The translations under genes were made by a program, and so were the position numbers. Positions 24,336-33,110 of a stretch of DNA of 64,000 nt are shown piece after piece (position 1 is the first letter of the stretch; each line of letters begins with the position of its first letter). Location: the NCBI RefSeq assembly GCF_001598055.1, contig NZ_CP014844.1:3189642-3253641 (forward strand), written 5' to 3'. The stretch is from Cupriavidus nantongensis. Lineage in GTDB: Bacteria; Pseudomonadota; Gammaproteobacteria; Burkholderiales; Burkholderiaceae. The notes under the pieces were generated by a model. It saw only the letters and a list, made by a program, of their open reading frames with translations, did no database searches and had not been told where the DNA came from.

Positions 24336-24962
24336 TCAGGCGTTTTCCAGGACGATGCCTTCGATGATGTTGGCGACGTCCTCGCACTTGTCGGTGATCG
24401 TCTCGAGTTGCTCGTAGATGGCCTTCAGCTTGATCAGGCGCTTGACGTCGGTCTCGTCGCGGAACAGCTTGGACATCGCCGAGCGCATCACGCGGTCGGC
24501 CTCGGATTCGAGCTGGTCGATCTGCTGCGCGGTCTTCAGGATCGTGCTGGCGTTGCCCATGTCCTCGAGCAGGCCCACGGCGATCTTGACCTGGTCGCAG
24601 CACTGCACGCAGATCGCGGCCAGGCGCAGCGCCTCGTCGGTCAGGTTGGTCACGTCATACAGCGAGATGGTCTCGGCCACGTCCTCCATCAGGTCGAGGA
24701 TGTCGTCCATGGTCGTGATCAGCTTGTGGATCTCGTCGCGGTCCAGCGGCGTGATGAAGGTCTTGTGCAGCAGGTCGATGGTGTCGTGCGTGATCCGGTC
24801 GGCCTTCTTTTCGGTGGCCTGGACGCGCCGGGCATGGGCCTCGGCGTTGGGCAGGTCGTTGACCAGGGCCTGCAGTTCATGGGCGGCGGTCACCGCGCAG
24901 TCGGCGTGCTGGTTGAAATATTCGAAGAACTTGCCCTCGGTGGGCATGAATCGGCCGAACAT
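24336..24962 (-). CDS. DUF47 family PhoU-like Pit accessory protein
   Basis: This 208-residue soluble protein is predicted all-helical, like PhoU. DUF47 proteins are encoded next to Pit transporters and are thought to control their activity or metal binding. Acidic helix motifs ATEKKADRITHD and LESEADRVMRS, plus DKCEDVANIIEGIV near the end, are the metal-binding type E(x)3D motifs of PhoU proteins. The start MFGRFMPTEG has AAGGAACATTCC upstream. The N terminus with GRFMPTEGKFFEYF is typical of the family. Confidence 0.9.
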   Translation of the reverse strand: MFGRFMPTEGKFFEYFNQHADCAVTAAHELQALVNDLPNAEAHARRVQATEKKADRITHDTIDLLHKTFITPLDRDEIHKLITTMDDILDLMEDVAETISLYDVTNLTDEALRLAAICVQCCDQVKIAVGLLEDMGNASTILKTAQQIDQLESEADRVMRSAMSKLFRDETDVKRLIKLKAIYEQLETITDKCEDVANIIEGIVLENA

Positions 24963-25152
24963 GGAATGTTCCTTGTGGCAGCGTGGTATCGCTGCGGATG
25001 GTGTTGCGGGATTAAGCGGACGCGAGCATGACCGCCGCGGATGGCGACTGTCATCAAAGCGCAATATTTTACAGGGTTAGCGGGACATTGCCCGCGTATT
25101 TGGCACAAACGAGACGGGCAGGCACGCCGGAGGGCCGACCCGCTTGACTTCG

Positions 25153-26544
25153 TCAGGTGTCGTTGTCGAAGAAAGCCGGGCCGCCGCTGAAGTTGTCGAA
25201 CTTCGTGAACTGGCCGAGGAAGGTCAGGCGCACCGTGCCGATCGGGCCGTTACGCTGCTTGCCGATGATGATTTCGGCGGTGCCCTTGTCCTGCGAATCG
25301 GCGTTATAGACTTCGTCGCGGTAGATAAACAGGATCACGTCGGCATCCTGTTCGATAGCGCCCGATTCGCGCAGGTCGGACATCACCGGGCGCTTGTTGG
25401 GGCGCTGTTCCAGGCTGCGGTTCAGCTGCGACAGCGCGATCACCGGGCAATTCAGTTCCTTCGCCAGGCCCTTCAGGGAACGAGAGATTTCTGAAATTTC
25501 GGTGGCGCGGTTCTCGCCGCCGCCGGAGCCCGACATCAGCTGCAGGTAGTCGATGATGATCAGGCCCAGCTGCCCGCACTGGCGCGCCAGGCGCCGCGAG
25601 CGCGCGCGCAGTTCCATCGGGTTCAGCGCCGGGGTTTCGTCGATGAACAGCTGGGTGTCGTTCATGCGCTGGATCGCATGCGTCAGCCGCGGCCAGTCCT
25701 CGTCGAGCAGGCGCCCGGTACGCAGCCGGTGCTGGTCGAGGCGCCCGACCGAGCCCAGCATACGCATGGCCAGCTGCGTGCCCGCCATTTCCATCGAGAA
25801 CACCGCCACCGGCAGGCCCTGCTCCACCGCCACGTGCTCGCCGATGTTCAGCGAGAACGCGGTCTTGCCCATCGACGGACGGCCGGCGACGATGATCAGG
25901 TCGCCCGGCTGCATGCCGCTGGTCATCTTGTCCAGGTCGATAAAGCCGGTCGGCACGCCGGTGACGTCGGTGGTCGAATCGCGGTGATACAGCTCGTCGA
26001 TGCGCTCCACCACCTGGGTCAGCAGCGGCTGGATTTCCTGGAAGCCCTTCTGCCCGCGCGAGCCTTCTTCGGCAATCGCGAAGACCTTGGATTCGGCCTC
26101 GTCGAGCAGCTCGCGCACCTCGCGCCCCTTGGGCGCGAACGCGGCCGAGGCGATATCGTCGGCCACCGTCACCAGCTTGCGCAACACCGAGCGCTCGCGC
26201 ACGATTTCCGCGTAGCGGCGGATATTGGCCGCGCTGGGGGTGTTCTGCGCCAGCGAATTCAGGTACGCCAGCCCGCCCACCTCTTCGGCCTTGCCGGCCA
26301 CCTGCAGCATCTCGTAGACCGTGATCACGTCGGCGGGCTTGGTCGCCGAGATCAGCCGGGCGATGCTCTGGAAGATCATCCGGTGGTCGAAACGGTAGAA
26401 GTCCGCCTCGGACAGGAAGTCCGCGATGCGGTCCCAGGCGGCATTGTCCAGCAGCAGGCCACCGAGCACCGATTGCTCGGCTTCGATGGAGTGCGGCGGA
26501 ACCTTGAGGTTATCGAGTTGGGGGTCGGCGACGGGCGCGTTCAT
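25153..26544 (-). CDS. dnaB: Replicative DNA helicase DnaB
   Basis: DnaB is the hexameric 5-prime to 3-prime helicase at the replication fork. The 463-residue protein has the N-terminal primase-interacting domain (PHSIEAEQSVLGGLLLD) and the RecA-like ATPase domain with Walker A GRPSMGKT, VAVFSMEM, Walker B GLIIIDYLQLMSGSG and the late SDLRESGAIEQDADV and GTAEIIIGKQRNGP motifs. No intein or insertion is seen. It lies after rplI in the same direction, separated by a strong terminator, so it has its own promoter. Confidence 0.97.
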   Translation of the reverse strand: MNAPVADPQLDNLKVPPHSIEAEQSVLGGLLLDNAAWDRIADFLSEADFYRFDHRMIFQSIARLISATKPADVITVYEMLQVAGKAEEVGGLAYLNSLAQNTPSAANIRRYAEIVRERSVLRKLVTVADDIASAAFAPKGREVRELLDEAESKVFAIAEEGSRGQKGFQEIQPLLTQVVERIDELYHRDSTTDVTGVPTGFIDLDKMTSGMQPGDLIIVAGRPSMGKTAFSLNIGEHVAVEQGLPVAVFSMEMAGTQLAMRMLGSVGRLDQHRLRTGRLLDEDWPRLTHAIQRMNDTQLFIDETPALNPMELRARSRRLARQCGQLGLIIIDYLQLMSGSGGGENRATEISEISRSLKGLAKELNCPVIALSQLNRSLEQRPNKRPVMSDLRESGAIEQDADVILFIYRDEVYNADSQDKGTAEIIIGKQRNGPIGTVRLTFLGQFTKFDNFSGGPAFFDNDT

Positions 26545-26636
26545 GGGGAGGGATTATAACGGCGGGTGGACACACTTCGCCGGACATTTGGCGACAGCGC
26601 CGTCCAGCGCAGCCGGTCAAGCCGGCGGCCGGGCAA

Positions 26637-26665
26637 CAAAAAAGGCAGGAGCCGGGGCTCCTGCC
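26637..26665 (-). terminator. Intrinsic terminator of the rpsF-priB-rpsR-rplI operon
   Basis: On the minus strand the 10-bp stem GGCAGGAGCC/GGCTCCTGCC with a two-base loop is followed by TTTTTTG. It lies 60 bases after the rplI stop. Confidence 0.92.
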
Positions 26666-26724
26666 TTCTTTCAATGCTTGCGGGGCTTTGGCCGGCGCCG
26701 TGCGCCGGCCAAGGCGGCGCGTCC

Positions 26725-27177
26725 TTAGACGCTCTCGCCCACCACCGACACGGTCACGTCGACCACGACGTCGGTGTGCAGCGCAACGCTGACCGGGTGA
26801 TCGCCAACCGTCTTCAGCGGACCGTTCGGCAGGCGAACCTGCGCCTTTTCCAGCTTGTAGCCTTGGCCAGCCAGGGCTTCAGCGATGTCGGCGTTGGTCA
26901 CCGAACCGAACAGGCGGCCGTCCACACCCGACTTCTGGGTGATCTGGACGTTCAGGCCGTTCAGCTTCTCGCCTTCGGCTTGCGCGGCGGCCAGCTTCTC
27001 GGCAGCGGCCTTTTCCAGCTCGGCGCGCTTGACTTCGAATTCAGCGATGGCGCTTTGCGTGGCACGGCGGGCCTTCTTGCCCGGGATCAGGAAGTTACGG
27101 GCGTAACCGTCCTTCACCTTGACGATGTCACCCAGGTTGCCCAGGTTGACGACTTTTTCCAGCAGAATGATTTGCAT
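26725..27177 (-). CDS. rplI: 50S ribosomal protein L9
   Basis: L9 binds 23S rRNA and has two globular ends joined by a long helix. The 150-residue sequence starts [21 protein letters not shown] and contains [14 protein letters not shown], the hallmark N-terminal RNA-binding part. The C-terminal domain includes [12 protein letters not shown]. It is the last gene of the rpsF-priB-rpsR-rplI operon, with a terminator directly downstream. Confidence 0.98.
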   Translation of the reverse strand: MQIILLEKVVNLGNLGDIVKVKDGYARNFLIPGKKARRATQSAIAEFEVKRAELEKAAAEKLAAAQAEGEKLNGLNVQITQKSGVDGRLFGSVTNADIAEALAGQGYKLEKAQVRLPNGPLKTVGDHPVSVALHTDVVVDVTVSVVGESV

Positions 27178-27208
27178 CGTGTTCTCTCCTTACGGACCTA
27201 GGGCCTGA

Positions 27209-27487
27209 TCAGTTCTTGTGCAGGTCGGTGTACGGCATCAGCGCGAGGAAACGCGCGCGCTTGATGGCCGTATCGAGCTGACGCTGATAGTGAGCCTTGG
27301 TACCGGTCAGGCGGGCCGGCGTGATCTTGCCGTTGTCGCCGATGAAGTCCTTCAGGGTGTCCAGATCCTTGTAGTCGATCTGTTCGACGCCAGCCACGGT
27401 GAAGCGGCAGAAGCGCTTGCGCTTGAACAGCGGGTTCTGTTGCTGGAAGCGCTTCTTGTTCTTGTTGTCACGTTTGACGAATGCCAT
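27209..27487 (-). CDS. rpsR: 30S ribosomal protein S18
   Basis: This 92-residue basic protein binds with S6 to the platform of the 30S subunit. It has the conserved core [20 protein letters not shown] and [15 protein letters not shown], then [12 protein letters not shown]. It starts with an Arg/Lys-rich stretch ([12 protein letters not shown]). It follows priB by three bases and precedes rplI by 31 bases. Confidence 0.98.
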
Positions 27488-27490
27488 GAT

Positions 27491-27790
27491 TCAATCCTTT
27501 TCGAATGCTTTACATCCAGTGATGTGAAAGACGAGAGCCTTGCTGTTGCGGTGCTTGCGGGCCAGGAATCCTTCGCAGTCGAGCAGCGTGCCGAGCGGTA
27601 GCCGCTCCAGACGCTGGCCAACCTGGCCGATTCCCATCGCAGCGATTGCAAACTCGACCTGTCGCGGCGTCTGCGCCTCGACGGCCTCGCCGCTGTACTG
27701 CAGGATGCAGTTCACGACGGGGACCCCGGCCGGGGTATAGCGCAGGGCATCGCGTTCCGCCAGGGTGGCGGCAAGCCGAAGCTGGTTCAA
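27491..27790 (-). CDS. priB: Primosomal replication protein PriB
   Basis: PriB is a single-stranded-DNA-binding OB-fold dimer that helps PriA restart stalled forks. The 99-residue sequence has NQLRLAATLAERDALRYTPAG at the start and the OB-fold strands VPVVNCILQYSG and RQVEFAIAAM. A TTG start at 27790 was chosen: it has AAGAGG seven bases upstream and gives the family start MNQLRLAATL. A more distant TTG at 27814 lacks a ribosome site. The position between rpsF and rpsR is conserved. Confidence 0.92.
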   Translation of the reverse strand: MNQLRLAATLAERDALRYTPAGVPVVNCILQYSGEAVEAQTPRQVEFAIAAMGIGQVGQRLERLPLGTLLDCEGFLARKHRNSKALVFHITGCKAFEKD

Positions 27791-27879
27791 CGCGGGGCCT
27801 CTTGCCGGTTGCAATCGTTGCGGTTTCCGCTGGTGCCTCGGCCGACGCTGTCAGCCACGGCGCGCACCGCAGTCCGCAC

Positions 27880-28254
27880 TTAGGCGGCCTGGCCTTCGGT
27901 GGTCGTTTGCGCGGCCTTGCGGGCTTCTTCGCGCTGCACTTCCTTCATCATCGGCGAAGGTGCGGTCTCGGCCTTCTTGGTCTGCACGATCAGGTGGCGC
28001 AGGACGGCGTCGTTGAACTTGAATGCGTGTTCCAGTTCAGCCAGGGTTTCCTTGCCGCATTCGATGTTGAGGCAAACGTAGTGGGCCTTGGCCAGCTTCT
28101 GGATCATGTAAGCCATCTGGCGACGGCCCCAGTCTTCCACGCGGTGAACGTTGCCGTTCTGCGAGGTCACGAGCTGCTTGTAGCGCTCGATCATGGCCGG
28201 CACTTGTTCGCTCTGGTCCGGGTGGACGATGAAGACGATTTCGTAATGACGCAT
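27880..28254 (-). CDS. rpsF: 30S ribosomal protein S6
   Basis: S6 is the partner of S18 on the 30S platform. The 124-residue protein starts [18 protein letters not shown] and contains [20 protein letters not shown], the core of the family. A tail rich in Lys, Glu and Ala follows, comparable with the glutamylated tail of other S6 proteins but without the poly-Glu end. AAAAGGAG precedes the ATG. It is the first gene of the operon, behind a clear promoter. Confidence 0.97.
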   Translation of the reverse strand: MRHYEIVFIVHPDQSEQVPAMIERYKQLVTSQNGNVHRVEDWGRRQMAYMIQKLAKAHYVCLNIECGKETLAELEHAFKFNDAVLRHLIVQTKKAETAPSPMMKEVQREEARKAAQTTTEGQAA

Positions 28255-28322
28255 TGACGCTCCTTTTGGGATTAGCCACCCGGGCGTCACGAGTCCGGTG
28301 TGGCAAGGTTGAATAGCCTTAA

Positions 28323-28352
28323 ATTATAGCCCGCCGCGCCGCAACAACGCAA
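28323..28352 (-). promoter_or_regulatory. Sigma-70 promoter of the rpsF operon
   Basis: On the minus strand TTGCGT (28352-28347) and a perfect TATAAT (28328-28323) are 18 bases apart. The leader before rpsF is about 60 bases. Confidence 0.8.
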
Positions 28353-28373
28353 GCCGCTGATTTCACGGACAAA

Positions 28374-29366
28374 TCAGGCGCTGGCGAAGACTGCCTGCAA
28401 CCGCGCCGGAGCGCGCGCCAGCCCCGCATCCGCCGCCAGGGCGAGCGCCAGCAAGACGCGCGCCTTGTAAGGGTTGAGGTCCGCGGCAGACACGAACACA
28501 CCATCGGCAGGACTGGGCTGCGGCGGGATCGCCACATGCCCGGCACCGGTACGCGAACTGCGCACGACCGCCACTCCGGCGGCCGCGGCGTCGGCAAGGG
28601 CCGCCGCCAGCACCTCGTGGACCGAGCCATTGCCGGCCGCGGCGACGACCAGCCCGGCGACTCCTGCCTGCACCAGCGCATCCACCGCCACCCTGCCCGG
28701 CTGGGCGTAGCTGGCTACGATCTCCACCAGCGGCCACGCCGCCGGCATCGGCCCGATCGGCGTTGCCGCCCGGGGCGCACGGGCGAAGCGCACGTAGTCG
28801 TCCTGCACGAACCCCAGCGGCCCGCACGGCGAGACAAAGGCATCGACCGCCGACGTATGCGCCTTGGCCACGTCCCGCGCCGCGTGGATCTGCTGGTTCA
28901 GTACCACCAGCACACCCTTGCCGCGCGCATCCGGATGGGCGGCGACCCGCACCGCATCGAGCAGGTTCAGCGGCCCGTCCGCCGACAGCGACGTCGACGG
29001 ACGCATCGCCGCGGTCATCACCACCGGCACCGGGCACGCTTGCGTCAGGTGCAGCGCCATCGCGGTTTCTTCCAGCGTGTCGGTGCCGTGCGTGATCACG
29101 ATGCCAGCCACGCCGGGCTGCGCCGACCAGTGCCCGACCCGCGCCGCCAGTGCCTGCCACAGCGCGAAGGTCATGTCCTTGCTGTCGACCTGCGCCACCT
29201 GCTCGGCCTCGATGCGGGCCAGCGACTGCAACGACGGCACCGCCGCCAGCAATGAGGCCACCGGCACGGTCGCCGCCTGGTAGCGGGCACTGCTGGCGGC
29301 GCTGCCGGCCGCACCGGCGATGGTGCCGCCGGTGGCCAATACGACGATGCGAGGCAATTGGGTCAT
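28374..29366 (-). CDS. Asparaginase/glutaminase family protein
   Basis: This 330-residue enzyme hydrolyses L-asparagine (or glutamine) to aspartate and ammonia. ATGGTIAGAAG near the N terminus carries the catalytic Thr, and VITHGTDTLEETA carries the second Thr-Asp pair; MRPSTSLSADGPLNL is also diagnostic. No signal peptide is seen at the chosen start (MTQLPRIVVLATGG), so a cytoplasmic site is likely although the domain is of the type II length. A longer open frame upstream is Arg/Pro-rich and not credible. The gene is divergent from lexA, with the SOS boxes 129 bases upstream of its start. Confidence 0.88.
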   Translation of the reverse strand: MTQLPRIVVLATGGTIAGAAGSAASSARYQAATVPVASLLAAVPSLQSLARIEAEQVAQVDSKDMTFALWQALAARVGHWSAQPGVAGIVITHGTDTLEETAMALHLTQACPVPVVMTAAMRPSTSLSADGPLNLLDAVRVAAHPDARGKGVLVVLNQQIHAARDVAKAHTSAVDAFVSPCGPLGFVQDDYVRFARAPRAATPIGPMPAAWPLVEIVASYAQPGRVAVDALVQAGVAGLVVAAAGNGSVHEVLAAALADAAAAGVAVVRSSRTGAGHVAIPPQPSPADGVFVSAADLNPYKARVLLALALAADAGLARAPARLQAVFASA

Positions 29367-29492
29367 GGGAGCGCGCAAGGATTTTGTTCTGGATAAGGGA
29401 AAGGCGATTGTAGCGGGGGCACGCGCCGGGATCAGGCGCCCTGGCCGGCGTCCATGCGACAAGCCTCAAAATTCTGCTTGCACTGACGCCGA

Positions 29493-29512
29493 TACTGTAT
29501 AAAATCACAGCA
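29493..29512. promoter_or_regulatory. LexA-binding SOS box 1
   Basis: TACTGTATAAAATCACAGCA contains CTGT-N8-ACAG, the SOS box of gamma- and betaproteobacteria. It overlaps a likely -10 element TATAAA of lexA (29498-29503), so LexA bound here would block its own transcription. Confidence 0.88.
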
Positions 29513-29532
29513 TACTGTTTAAACATACAGTG
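29513..29532. promoter_or_regulatory. LexA-binding SOS box 2
   Basis: TACTGTTTAAACATACAGTG is a second CTGT-N8-ACAG box. It is offset from box 1 by exactly 20 bases, two helical turns, which favours cooperative binding on one face. The box lies between the lexA promoter and its ATG. Confidence 0.9.
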
Positions 29533-29610
29533 CCCGGCCCGCCGGATGCTGGATAACGGACCAGAGCCTCCGTCATCCATCCCAGCGGCCCTGCACGGAA
29601 CGGCGATCCC

Positions 29611-30264
29611 ATGGCGACCCTGACACCCCGGCAGCAGCAGATTTTCGATCTGATCCGCAACACGATCCGCCGTACCGGCTTCCCCCCTACCCGCGCCGAG
29701 ATCGCAGCGGAGTTCGGTTTCTCCTCGCCCAACGCCGCCGAAGAACACCTGCGCGCGCTGGCCCGCAAAGGCGTGATCGAACTGACGCCGGGCGCGTCGC
29801 GTGGCATCCGGCTGAAGGTCTCGCGCAGCGATTCGGAGCTGCCGGACCAGTTCTCGTTGCCGATGGCCGGCGTATTGCAGCTGACGCTTCCTTTGGTGGG
29901 CCGCGTTGCAGCGGGCAGTCCCATCCTGGCCGCCGAGCATATCGACCGCCAGTACCAGGTCGATGCCTCGGTCTTCGATGAGCGTCCGGATTATCTGCTG
30001 CGCGTGCGCGGCCTGAGCATGCGCGACGCCGGCATCCTCGACGGCGACCTGCTCGCCGTGCGCCGCGCCAGCGAGGCCGCCAACGGCAAGATCGTGGTGG
30101 CGCGACTGGGCGACGACGTTACCGTCAAGCGCCTGCAGCGGCGCGGTGGCCATATCGAACTGATTGCCGAGAACCCGGACTTCACCAACATCATCGTCGA
30201 GCCCGGTGAAGAGTTCTCGCTGGAAGGCATCGCCGTCGGGCTGATCCGCTCTTCCGGCTTCTAG
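29611..30264 (+). CDS. lexA: SOS response repressor LexA
   Basis: LexA represses DNA-damage genes and self-cleaves when RecA filaments form. The 217-residue protein has a winged helix-turn-helix at 1-70 ([19 protein letters not shown], then [20 protein letters not shown]). The cleavage site is Ala101-Gly102 in RVAAGSP, and the catalytic pair is Ser136 (RGLSMRDAG) and Lys173 (DDVTVKRL). All key residues are intact. Two SOS boxes lie 80-120 bases upstream, so it is autoregulated. Confidence 0.98.
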   Translation: MATLTPRQQQIFDLIRNTIRRTGFPPTRAEIAAEFGFSSPNAAEEHLRALARKGVIELTPGASRGIRLKVSRSDSELPDQFSLPMAGVLQLTLPLVGRVAAGSPILAAEHIDRQYQVDASVFDERPDYLLRVRGLSMRDAGILDGDLLAVRRASEAANGKIVVARLGDDVTVKRLQRRGGHIELIAENPDFTNIIVEPGEEFSLEGIAVGLIRSSGF

Positions 30265-30378
30265 CCGGGCACCATCGCAGGCCCTTCGCCTGCGCGGGCC
30301 CACCCGCTTCCCTTGCTTTGCAGACGCCGCCCGCCTTGCCGGGTGTTGACCCCGCTTTGCCTAAAAAGAGGTGCCACC

Positions 30379-30549
30379 ATGCCGCAAATCCACCACGTCG
30401 CCGCCCGCCGTCCGGTCAAGCCCGTGCCGTTTCGTCAGAGCAAGGGCGTACGCGTCTACCAGGGTACGCAACGCCGCACCATGGTCGGCAGCATGGCGGC
30501 CATCTGCCGCATGCTGGAACTTGAAACCACCGAAAAGCTCGCTGCCTGA
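30379..30549 (+). CDS. Small basic protein of unknown function
   Basis: A 56-residue open frame with a good ribosome site (AAAAGAGGTGCC) starts MPQIHHVAARRPVKPVPF. It is rich in Arg, Lys and Val in the first half (FRQSKGVRVYQGTQRR) and ends in a short amphipathic helix (MAAICRMLELETTEKLAA). No signal peptide or membrane segment. It follows lexA by 114 bases in the same direction, so it might belong to the LexA transcript. No domain recognised. Confidence 0.6.
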   Translation: MPQIHHVAARRPVKPVPFRQSKGVRVYQGTQRRTMVGSMAAICRMLELETTEKLAA

Positions 30550-30594
30550 CTGAGATTCGCGGGCGCTCGCCGCGTCGCCAGGCCTCGGTCCCGC

Positions 30595-30972
30595 TCAGCT
30601 ACGCGCGCACGCCTTGGCTTCGGCCTCGAGTTCCGTCGGCGTCAGCTGGGGAAACCAGGTATCGGTCTTGCGCAATTCCAGCGCCGTGCCGTCGGCCTGT
30701 GCCGTCAGGGAGATCAGGTAGGCGTATTGATATTCACCGCCTGCGGTACTCTGGCCGATACGGATTTCGGTCTGGTTCTTCGCCGGCAGCTGGACCAGCG
30801 TCGCCTCATCGCCGAGATTGTTGCGCAGGCATTTTGCGACCTCGGCCATTTTCACCGGCGTAAATAGCCGCATCGGCGGGCGAGCGCGGACGTCCTTCTC
30901 GGAAGTACCCGTGGCACACCCTGCCACCATGGTTGCCATCGCTGCGCCAATCAGTGCCGTTCGAACCAACAT
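30595..30972 (-). CDS. Small lipoprotein of unknown function
   Basis: This 125-residue protein has a lipoprotein signal (LIGAAMATMVAGC, Cys19). The mature part has short strand-forming stretches (ATLVQLPAKNQTEIRIGQ, YQYAYLISLTAQADGTALEL) and two more cysteines (AKCLRNN and AKACARS). GGGGGCGGT lies upstream of the ATG. It has the look of a cell-envelope lipoprotein with a small beta domain, but no family is recognised. It is convergent with the small basic protein gene and is separated from the next minus-strand gene upstream by 149 bases. Confidence 0.75.
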   Translation of the reverse strand: MLVRTALIGAAMATMVAGCATGTSEKDVRARPPMRLFTPVKMAEVAKCLRNNLGDEATLVQLPAKNQTEIRIGQSTAGGEYQYAYLISLTAQADGTALELRKTDTWFPQLTPTELEAEAKACARS

Positions 30973-31121
30973 ACCGCCCCCGGGGAATGAAAAACGGCGC
31001 CCTTGGACTTGCAGGTATTGTCGGCGCCGGGTGCGGATTTTAACCTGCGCGCGAGCCAGGCGTCATCTCGGTCTTTGCCATTGGCCGGCAACGGCGTCTG
31101 GCATGGCAAGGCGCGTACCAG

Positions 31122-31436
31122 TTACCAGCGCTTGCACTCGATCTTCTCTTCGAATTCCCCGTCGCGCTTCCATTCGCGCTCGATCAGGCAAGGGCCGTCT
31201 CGGTATTTCTGCTTTTGCTCGTAACCGCGCGGCCCACGCTTGCACTTGCGCTCTTCCTTGTATTCGCCATCGCGCTTCTGCTCACGCTCCACCTCGCAGC
31301 CGCCGCTACGGAACTTCTCCTTGTATTCGCCGCCGCCATGGCGATAGCCGCCGGGATAATCGCGATCATCGGCCTGCGCCAGCGATGGCGCCATCAAGCA
31401 CAGTAACAACGAGACAGCGGCGGGCGTGCGAAGCAT
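31122..31436 (-). CDS. Secreted charged protein with internal duplication, unknown function
   Basis: The 104-residue protein has a signal peptide (MLRTPAAVSLLLCLMAPSLAQA). The mature part is highly charged and contains two copies of a 20-residue module: CEVEREQKRDGEYKEERKCK and CLIEREWKRDGEFEEKIECK. Each module has a Cys at both ends, so four cysteines could form disulfides. A Gly/His-rich stretch (GGYRHGGGEYKE) precedes them. The ribosome site is weak and a TTG 13 codons upstream is an alternative start. The pattern suggests a small periplasmic ion- or polymer-binding protein; this is a guess. Confidence 0.7.
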   Translation of the reverse strand: MLRTPAAVSLLLCLMAPSLAQADDRDYPGGYRHGGGEYKEKFRSGGCEVEREQKRDGEYKEERKCKRGPRGYEQKQKYRDGPCLIEREWKRDGEFEEKIECKRW

Positions 31437-31653
31437 GGAGAAACAGCAGGAGCGAAATTGCGGCCAGCATAGCAACCCGCGTCACTGGCCGCTGTATCAA
31501 AGCGTTACGCCGCGGCGATCGGCGCAATTCCGCGGCCAGGAGCCGCGCCATGCTTATATCGTGGCGCAGCAAACCTTGGCGCGGTACCCTATACTCACGT
31601 CTTCGCGCTGGCCCGCCCCGCGCCTGGCCCTGCCAGGGTGCAGTGACCTGCAT

Positions 31654-32736
31654 ATGCTACCGCGCCAGCCTCAGGAGCCTGCCGACGCCGCCGCGTCCGG
31701 CCGCACCCAATTGCCGTATTCCATGAACGTAAATCCCCGCCGCATTTCGGTCGCGCCGATGATGGACTGGACTGACCGTCATTGCCGCATGTTCCATCGC
31801 CAGCTCAGCCGCCATACCTGGCTGTATACCGAGATGGTGACCACCGGCGCGCTGCTGCATGGCGACGTGCCGCGCCACCTTGACTTCGATGCGGCCGAGC
31901 ATCCGGTTGCGCTGCAGCTTGGCGGCAGCGAGCCGGCCGACCTCGCCATGGCGGCGAAGCTGGGCCAGCAGTGGGGCTATGCGGAAATCAACCTGAATTG
32001 CGGCTGCCCGTCCGAGCGCGTGCAGCGCGGCGCCTTCGGTGCCTGCCTGATGGCGGAGCCGGAACTGGTGGCGGACTGCGTGAAGGCGATGCGCGATGCG
32101 GTGGAGATTCCGGTGACCGTGAAGCATCGCATCGGCATCGACAAGATCGAGCACTACGATTTCGTCCGCGATTTTGTCGGCAAGGTGGCGCAGGCGGGTT
32201 GCCGCACGTTTATCGTCCATGCGCGCAATGCGATCCTGAAGGGCCTGAGCCCGAAGGAAAACCGCGAGATTCCGCCGCTGCGCTATGAGGTGGCATACCA
32301 GCTCAAGCGCGAATTCCCGGATCTCGAGATCCTGATCAACGGCGGCATCGTCAGCCATGACGAAATCGCTGCCCATCTGCAGCACGTCGATGGGGTCATG
32401 ATCGGACGCGAGGCGTATCACCAGCCGTACATCCTGGCGCAAATGGACGCGCGCTTTTATGGCGATACCACTGCGCCGGTGCCGTCGCGGCTCGAGGTCG
32501 AACTGGCGATGCAGCGTTATATCGGCGACTTCGTCGAGCAAGGCGGATACATGGGTGCCGTGACACGGCACATGCTCGGCCTGCATCGCGGCATCGCCGG
32601 CGGACGTGGCTGGCGCCGCGTGCTGTCCGATGCGAAGCGCATGCATGCGGCGCGCACCCGGGCCGACGTGGATACGCTGTTCGAAGAAGCCCGCACGCAT
32701 CTGCGCCCGCACGCGCAAGAGCCGCTGGCCGCGTAA
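31654..32736 (+). CDS. dusA: tRNA-dihydrouridine synthase DusA
   Basis: DusA reduces uridine 20/20a in the tRNA D-loop with FMN and NADPH. The sequence RRISVAPMMDWTDRHCR, LQLGGSEPADLA, AEINLNCGCPSERVQRGAFGACLM (catalytic Cys in the CGCPS segment) and HARNAILKGLSPKENREIPPL are diagnostic for DusA rather than DusB or DusC. Starting at 31654 the protein has 360 residues; a start at 31723 (MNVNPRRIS) would give 337, close to the usual length, but neither has a strong ribosome site. C-terminal helices (GGRGWRRVLSDAKR) complete the tRNA-binding domain. Confidence 0.93.
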   Translation: MLPRQPQEPADAAASGRTQLPYSMNVNPRRISVAPMMDWTDRHCRMFHRQLSRHTWLYTEMVTTGALLHGDVPRHLDFDAAEHPVALQLGGSEPADLAMAAKLGQQWGYAEINLNCGCPSERVQRGAFGACLMAEPELVADCVKAMRDAVEIPVTVKHRIGIDKIEHYDFVRDFVGKVAQAGCRTFIVHARNAILKGLSPKENREIPPLRYEVAYQLKREFPDLEILINGGIVSHDEIAAHLQHVDGVMIGREAYHQPYILAQMDARFYGDTTAPVPSRLEVELAMQRYIGDFVEQGGYMGAVTRHMLGLHRGIAGGRGWRRVLSDAKRMHAARTRADVDTLFEEARTHLRPHAQEPLAA

Positions 32737-32947
32737 GCGCGCATGGCCCTGTGCCGTGCCGAGGCTGCGCTCTAACTTCGAATCGTGGAAATATGCATGG
32801 CGGCGCGCGGGTTCCGCGCGCCGCACATGAGATGCCGGATCGCCCGGAAACCGGCGTCCGGAAAGGGATTCCCCTAATTCGCTGAGGCAGGGCACTTTCT
32901 TACACTGTGCCTGCCCTCGAATACAGGGCTTTCTTCAACTGATTATT

Positions 32948-32972
32948 AGCCCGCTCCGGCGGGCTTTTTTTT
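32948..32972 (+). terminator. Intrinsic terminator downstream of dusA
   Basis: AGCCCGC, TCCG loop, GCGGGCT, then an eight-base T-run. It is 212 bases downstream of dusA. Confidence 0.88.
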
Positions 32973-33082
32973 CGTCGGCGGTCTCGCGCATGCGGCATCG
33001 CTCTTCGTTTACCCGAATGGTGCATTGCCCGCACCGCAGTTACAGTGCAACGGCCTTCAGGGCATTTGAGATCGCTAAAGTT

Positions 33083-33110
33083 AAGAGTCCGCGCTGCGGA
33101 CTCTTTTTTT
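33083..33110 (+). terminator. Second intrinsic terminator
   Basis: AAGAGTCCGC, GCT loop, GCGGACTCTT form a 10-bp stem that runs into a seven- to nine-base T-run. The AAGAGT arm makes it partly functional on the other strand as well, where it would close the small lipoprotein transcript (33360-33205). Confidence 0.88.

Noticed and set aside
25048..25058. CTGTCATCAAA upstream of the DUF47-pit genes, resembling half of a PHO box.
   Set aside because: The second half-site is missing and the orientation is wrong for the minus-strand genes.
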